64,000 bases of DNA from Pseudonocardia endophytica (GTDB lineage Bacteria; Actinomycetota; Actinomycetes; Mycobacteriales; Pseudonocardiaceae): NCBI RefSeq assembly GCF_004339565.1, contig NZ_SMFZ01000001.1, positions 558,001-622,000 on the forward strand, in the 5' to 3' direction. Every line of letters begins with the position of its first letter. Position 1 is the stretch's first letter. Shown here in pieces: positions 62,277 to 64,000 of the stretch. The notes beneath the pieces are model-generated. The model was not told where the DNA came from. It did no database searches and was given only the letters and a program-made list of their open reading frames with translations. The position numbers and the translations under genes were made by a program.

Positions 62277-64000
62277 TCAGCGCAGGACCGCTCCGTGGCG
62301 GCGGGAGGCCTCGGCGACGGCGGCGTCGCGCGCGGTGTTCGCCTCCTCGTTCGTCAGCGTCCGGTCCGGGGCACGCAGGCGCAGCGAGAACGCGAGCGAC
62401 CGGCGCCCGTCGCCGACCTGAGCTCCCGAGTACACGTCGAACAGGCGGACGGCCTCCAGGAGCGAGCCGCCGCCGTCGGTGAGCGCGTCGGCGAGGTCGG
62501 CCGCCGGCACGTCGTCCGCGGCGACCAGCGCCACGTCCACCGCGACCGGCGGGTACGCGGACACCGACGGCACCGGCAGCGTCTCGACCAGCGGGATCGC
62601 GTCCAGGTCGAGCTCCATCGCCGCGGTGCGCGGCGCCAGCCCGAGCGCTTCGACGACCTTCGGGTGCAGCTCCCCCGCGTGCCCGACGAGCGTGTCCCCG
62701 GCGAACAGCGCGGCGCACCGGCCCGGGTGCCACGGCGCGTACTCGGCCCGGGCGGAGCGCAACGTCACGCCGGCCGCCGCACCGACCAGGCGGGCCGCTT
62801 CGACGGCGTCGGACCAGGCCGCCGCGCGCCCCTGACCCCACCAACCGCGGGGCTCGCGGTTCCCGGACAGCACGACGGCCACGTGCGTCGGCTGGGCGGG
62901 CAGCGCGGCCCGGATCCGCTCGTACACCTCGTCCGACGGGCGCTCGGTCACCGGCGGGTCGGGGATCTCGGTCGGCGCGGCGCCCGGCTGGGCGATCTGG
63001 CCCACGGTGTAGAGCGCCAGGTCGTCGAAGCCGCGGGAACGGTTGCGCACCAGCATGTCCAGCAGGCCGGGCAGCAGCGTCGTCGCGATCCGGGACCGGT
63101 CCGCGTCGAGCGGGTTGGACACCGCGACGGTGCGGCGGCGCTCGTCGTCGGCGGGCAGGCCCAGCTGGTCCCACACGCCGTCGGAGACGAACGGGAACGG
63201 CAGTACCTCGACGTGCCCGGCCTCCGCGAGCGCGCGCGAGACCGCCCGGCGGCGGAGCTGCTCTCGCGTGAGCCCGCGTCCGGGCGGTGCGGGCGGCACG
63301 AGGGACGGGATGGCGTCGTAGCCCTCCAGCCGCAGCACCTCCTCCACCAGATCGGCCGGCTGACGCAGGTCCGGACGCCAGGTCGGCGGCGTGGCGACGA
63401 CGACACCGTGGCCGTCGGTACCGGTCTCGATGTCCGTCCGGCACCCGACCTGGTTGAGACGGCGGACGGTGGCGCCGCGCCGGTAGGCGACGCCGGCGGT
63501 GCGGTCCGGCAGGTTCAGCGCCATCCGCACGGACGGCACGGCGGGCACGCCGCCCTCGTCGGTGCGTCCGTCGGCGTACGTGCCACCGCCGAGGTCGACG
63601 AGCAGCTTCGCCGCGCGCTCGGCCGCGTACGGCGGTAGCGCCGGGTCGACGACGCGCTCGAACCGCTTCGACGCCTCGCTCGGCAGCTTGTGTCTGCGCG
63701 CCGTGCGGGCGACGCCGGCGGGGTCGAAGTGCGCGGCCTCCAGCAGCACGTCGACGCGCGCGCCGTCGGGCAGGTCGGCGGCCAGCGGGATCTCGGTGCT
63801 CTCCCCGCCCATCACGCCGGCCAGCCCGATCGGGCCACTGTCGTCGGTGATCAGCAGGTCGTCCGGGTCGAGCTTCCGCACGACGCCGTCGAGCGTCGTC
63901 AGTGTCTCCCCGGGCTGCGCCGGGCGCACGACGATCTCACCGGACGTCCGGCCCGCGTCGAACGCGTGCAGCGGCTGGCCGAGATCGAGCATCACGTAGT
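62277..64000 (-). CDS. pheT: Phenylalanyl-tRNA synthetase beta subunit (partial at window end)
   Basis: The C-terminal ~574 residues of PheT, which with PheS charges tRNA-Phe. The B3/4 editing region (MLDLGQPLHAFDAGR, DSGPIGLAGVMGGE), the B5 domain (VRRLNQVGCRTD), the catalytic-like core (LLPGLLDMLVRNRSRG, HPGRCAALFAG) and the C-terminal anticodon-binding FDX domain (VSAYPPVAVDVALVA) appear in order. The start and the N-terminal tRNA-binding domain lie beyond base 64000. Its place upstream of argC matches pheST-argC in M. tuberculosis. Confidence 0.96.
   Translation of the reverse strand, partial: YVMLDLGQPLHAFDAGRTSGEIVVRPAQPGETLTTLDGVVRKLDPDDLLITDDSGPIGLAGVMGGESTEIPLAADLPDGARVDVLLEAAHFDPAGVARTARRHKLPSEASKRFERVVDPALPPYAAERAAKLLVDLGGGTYADGRTDEGGVPAVPSVRMALNLPDRTAGVAYRRGATVRRLNQVGCRTDIETGTDGHGVVVATPPTWRPDLRQPADLVEEVLRLEGYDAIPSLVPPAPPGRGLTREQLRRRAVSRALAEAGHVEVLPFPFVSDGVWDQLGLPADDERRRTVAVSNPLDADRSRIATTLLPGLLDMLVRNRSRGFDDLALYTVGQIAQPGAAPTEIPDPPVTERPSDEVYERIRAALPAQPTHVAVVLSGNREPRGWWGQGRAAAWSDAVEAARLVGAAAGVTLRSARAEYAPWHPGRCAALFAGDTLVGHAGELHPKVVEALGLAPRTAAMELDLDAIPLVETLPVPSVSAYPPVAVDVALVAADDVPAADLADALTDGGGSLLEAVRLFDVYSGAQVGDGRRSLAFSLRLRAPDRTLTNEEANTARDAAVAEASRRHGAVLR

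Overview
The window is high-GC actinobacterial chromosome. GC-rich codon use, frequent GTG starts, an F420-type luciferase-like enzyme, an ideR/dmdR-type iron box, a LexA box of the CGAAC-N4-GTTCG type and a gene order matching Mycobacterium tuberculosis Rv1649-1659 plus Rv1688-1713 all fit. Family Pseudonocardiaceae, probably Pseudonocardia, is my inference; the 16S rRNA gene inside the window could settle it. Nearly all core genes lie on the minus strand, so most operons read from high to low coordinates.

Layout. (1) 1-4252: 3' end of a Pls/PosA-type NRPS-like gene and a coupled small gene. (2) 4253-12456: accessory, decaying region. It holds an intact IS5-family element with CTAG target duplication, two paralogous membrane proteins of unknown function with small membrane neighbours, and many gene remnants (NrfD C-terminus, DUF1206 protein, Fur-like regulator, short-chain dehydrogenase, IS481 transposase, two integrase pieces). 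It ends at a tRNA-Pro(GGG), the likely old attachment site. (3) 12859-17739: an orphan NarL-type response regulator, a DUF5995 gene and a large ATP-binding LuxR regulator. (4) 17803-32930: conserved block der, plsC, cmk, aroH-type chorismate mutase, rluB, scpB, scpA, parA, lipoprotein, xerD, LLM enzyme, TM2 protein, Nudix, pyrG, DUF3186 protein, steA. (5) 33480-41700: recN (own LexA box), nadK, tlyA, a 62-aa protein, a HAD phosphatase, and a basic TPR protein whose 18-bp repeat tract contains a 1-bp frameshift. (6) 41782-47210: one rRNA operon (16S-23S-5S, no spacer tRNA) with promoter and strong terminator. (7) 47427-50448: tyrS, an iron-box-controlled siderophore-binding lipoprotein, mpg. 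(8) 50566-60330: complete arginine operon argCJBDFRGH followed by an aspartate aminotransferase, almost every gene overlapping the next by 1-17 bases. (9) 60435-64000: a Gly/Ser-linker lipoprotein, a repeat-rich intergenic region and the 3' part of pheT.

How it works together: the arg operon makes arginine from glutamate, the attached aminotransferase can supply aspartate to ArgG, and ArgR provides feedback. Der, RluB, TlyA, TyrS and PheT serve ribosome assembly and translation; ParA, ScpAB, XerD, RecN and SteA serve chromosome and division functions. The most interesting unexplained material is (a) three families of intergenic structured repeats, one with compensatory base changes, (b) two mobile units (IS5-type and a 160-bp MITE) that both used a CTAG overlapping a stop codon, (c) the frameshifted repeat tract, and (d) the paralogous membrane-protein cluster.
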